Source: an uncultured Lachnospiraceae bacterium
GTDB lineage: Bacteria; Bacillota; Clostridia; Lachnospirales; Lachnospiraceae
Direction: 5' to 3'
Length of the DNA: 8,536 bases
NCBI GenBank assembly: GCA_902766845.1
Contig: CACXFD010000218.1
Location: 1 to 8,536, forward strand
Numbering within the stretch: the stretch's first letter is position 1; every line of letters begins with the position of its first letter. Position numbers and translations under genes: made by a program. The notes under the pieces were generated by a model. The model did not search any database and had not been told where the DNA came from. It saw only the letters and a list, made by a program, of their open reading frames with translations. Positions 7,901 to 8,536 of this stretch are shown here, piece after piece.

Positions 7901-8536
7901 TACACCGACATGTATTACGTGCCGGAGGAAGAGCAGAAGTATCCGTATACGCAGAACTTCGCGACCAACTTCATGAGCGTCAAGACCGGCGGCGCCATGC
8001 AGCCGTTTATCGGAAACCCGTACGCGGTCGAAGACGAGTTCCCGGAGGACCGCCTGGCCATCAGCAGCCAGACGCTGATCGGTTCGATCTATTACAACCT
8101 GCTGCGTTCGGCCGGTACGACCGGCTTTGCGGTCAGCAGGCTGGACGAGGACGGCGCGCCGACCGTGGCATTTTCCAAACTCGTCGATTACAATGTGACG
8201 GGCCCTTGGTATTACGAGAACGAGGGCACCTGGCAGGCGACCGGCACCAAGTTCTATTCGGTGAACAAGACGCCGGCCCAGTTCGGGTTTGAGGAAGACG
8301 ACCGGTTCCGGATCGGCTTCTACGCCTTCCCCGAATACACCAATATGCTCGTCAGCTATCTTCTCGGACTGGAGCTGACCGACGCGTATGCCGGGATCAC
8401 GATGAACGCCTACGAGAGCTACGGGCTCTTTGATACGGTCATCGAAGCGGGGATCGCGGGCCGCGGTGCCTGGATCGGCTATGACCTGACCGTGGACGAT
8501 ACGGTCCCGGTGATCGGGGAAGCGGTCCTGAACGGC
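4970..8536 (+). CDS. Secreted lactocepin-like S8 serine protease with dockerin-like insert (3' partial)
   Basis: This is a cell-envelope or secreted subtilase. The frame stays open from the ATG at 4970 to the window end (1189 codons), so the C-terminus is missing. The signal peptide is residues 1-27 or 28 (basic MSRMWKK, hydrophobic core, cleavage near ALA-A). An acidic, Pro-rich stretch (29-96) follows, then an I9-like propeptide (about 97-196). The catalytic residues are Asp234 (AIIDTG), His308 (HGSHVAG), oxyanion Asn419 (SAGNNG) and Ser669 (SGTSMAAPHVAG). A PA domain (about 460-598, with GKVVIVNRG) is inserted before the Ser, as in lactocepin and C5a peptidase. An Fn3-like domain (about 784-923) is split by two calcium-loop repeats (845-897). 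After it comes GFYGDWTEP, also typical of lactocepins. All catalytic residues are present, so it is probably active, cutting proteins or peptides outside the cell. The missing end may carry a wall anchor or repeats. It appears to have its own promoter, after the operon's terminator. Confidence 0.95.
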   Translation, partial: MSRMWKKLTAILLVVMMLSSHAVTALAAGPEGMPSPAPAESVQGSGAEEAAVETVLPSVEIDPLSIPVHRLGEDLPLPAVEDETDAADALEPEYAPDDIVRVTIVLEKPSALDAGYDMRGIGSNRAASSYRKSLKAKQNSVAQNIARATGSRVDVKWNLTMAVNAFSANVRFGDIETIRQIAGVTDVIIENRYEAMAGSVVTPNTANTSEGMVGAVDAWTDGFTGAGSRIAIIDTGLDDTHQSFDPEAFEYALSLLDEQPELMTQETWSGLQLNAASPKYINSKVPFAYNYVDGNQNTNHLNDTQEEHGSHVAGIAAANRYIKKGEDFVDAIDETCAVGMAPDAQLIIMKVFGAGGGAYDSDYMAAIEDAIALDCDAVNLSLGSSAPGFTYTLGYQTTMNKIMDAAQNEGLVVTISAGNNGAFTDNTWDDLYLGDVSQHTGGSPGTYLSSLGVASADNIGVTGAPIVFNGSQKVYYTPGSGTADMKTAAGTYEYVYIDSTGTAEEYAAAEKAVGLAGKVVIVNRGQSTFAEKGSNAVPYGPVAVLIANNQFGTISMALDGFTGTFPMASITQAEAQAIKEASQSTDAAGLAIYTGSVEITDEIIHEIEDVRDDAKISSFSSWGVPGSLVMKPEITAPGGSIYSVFGTNQSQKGGIKGGSDQYELMSGTSMAAPHVAGLTALLAQKMRAYPVADLNAELAENYSTRAIMQSLMMSTATPMKNGGSYYPIMQQGAGLIDISRAIRSSSVVMMEGDYSSEMLSGLTGSAQDGKVKAEFGDDPDRKGQYAYSFTLYNLADEPLAFSLDTDLFTQDIEDYYGMQYLSRDTTSLPASVQYIYDRETPTAHDVDQDGDTDEDDAQAILDYLTGAVSGDDLDLPAGELDEDDRLTTNDAYLLLKFTETDPDGLIVPAHGSKKVTVVIQLTGSMEEYPTGAYVEGYTTAACTTVDREGVQYDDEHSIPLLGFYGDWTEPSMFDNTSYTDMYYVPEEEQKYPYTQNFATNFMSVKTGGAMQPFIGNPYAVEDEFPEDRLAISSQTLIGSIYYNLLRSAGTTGFAVSRLDEDGAPTVAFSKLVDYNVTGPWYYENEGTWQATGTKFYSVNKTPAQFGFEEDDRFRIGFYAFPEYTNMLVSYLLGLELTDAYAGITMNAYESYGLFDTVIEAGIAGRGAWIGYDLTVDDTVPVIGEAVLNG

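Noticed and set aside
1..8536. A lanthipeptide or other modified-peptide cluster, suggested by an ABC exporter near a subtilase
   Set aside because: No precursor peptide or modifying enzyme is present, the ABC proteins lack a C39 peptidase domain, and the protease is of the large lactocepin type rather than the small LanP type.
1..8536. tRNA, rRNA, CRISPR arrays, insertion sequences or attachment sites
   Set aside because: None was seen. The only repeats are the short ones in the intergenic region, and no transposase, integrase or cas-like protein is encoded.

Overview
The window is GC-rich apart from one AT-richer island at about 4763-4935, and all four supported genes lie on the plus strand. 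Three things point to a high-GC anaerobic member of the Bacillota, probably a gut-type Clostridia: strong AGGAGG-type ribosome binding sites, a Firmicutes-style heterodimeric ABC exporter pair, and a secreted lactocepin-like subtilase carrying a dockerin-like module. This is inferred from family resemblance; no marker gene fixes the taxon. In-frame TTA, CTA and TCA codons are rare in these genes, which explains the very long antisense open frames.

Region 1 (1-3590): two ABC exporter half-transporters overlap by one base (TAATG). Each has a transmembrane domain followed by an ATPase domain. The first carries the degenerate ATPase residues (Walker A Ala, Asp for the catalytic Glu, Gln for the switch His) with an intact VSGGQ signature. 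The second has intact catalytic residues but an altered LSQGQ signature. These changes are complementary, so the pair should form one heterodimer with one active and one degenerate ATP site. The first gene lacks its N-terminal end, which lies upstream of the window.

Region 2 (3591-4762): 25 bases after the exporter is a lipoprotein gene, probably in the same operon. Its product has a lipobox Cys, a Ser/Thr/Glu/Pro-rich tether, an unrecognised middle region and a C-terminal domain of about 70 residues. That last domain resembles the propeptide (I9-like) domain of subtilases. A GC-rich tail with a duplicated 24-base unit follows, and a strong intrinsic terminator at 4729-4762 closes the operon.

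Region 3 (4763-8536): an AT-richer stretch with a probable extended -10 promoter, then a perfect 14-base palindrome directly against the ribosome binding site, then a large secreted S8 protease that runs off the window. It has a signal peptide, its own propeptide, a catalytic domain with Asp/His/Asn/Ser all present and a PA domain inserted in it, and an Fn3-like domain interrupted by a two-repeat dockerin-like calcium-binding module.

The most interesting combination is a membrane-anchored lipoprotein with a stand-alone propeptide-like domain, encoded next to an exported subtilase. A tethered inhibitor, immunity protein or folding helper for that protease is a reasonable hypothesis, but it is unproven. 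Any role of the ABC exporter in this is less certain because a terminator separates it from the protease gene.
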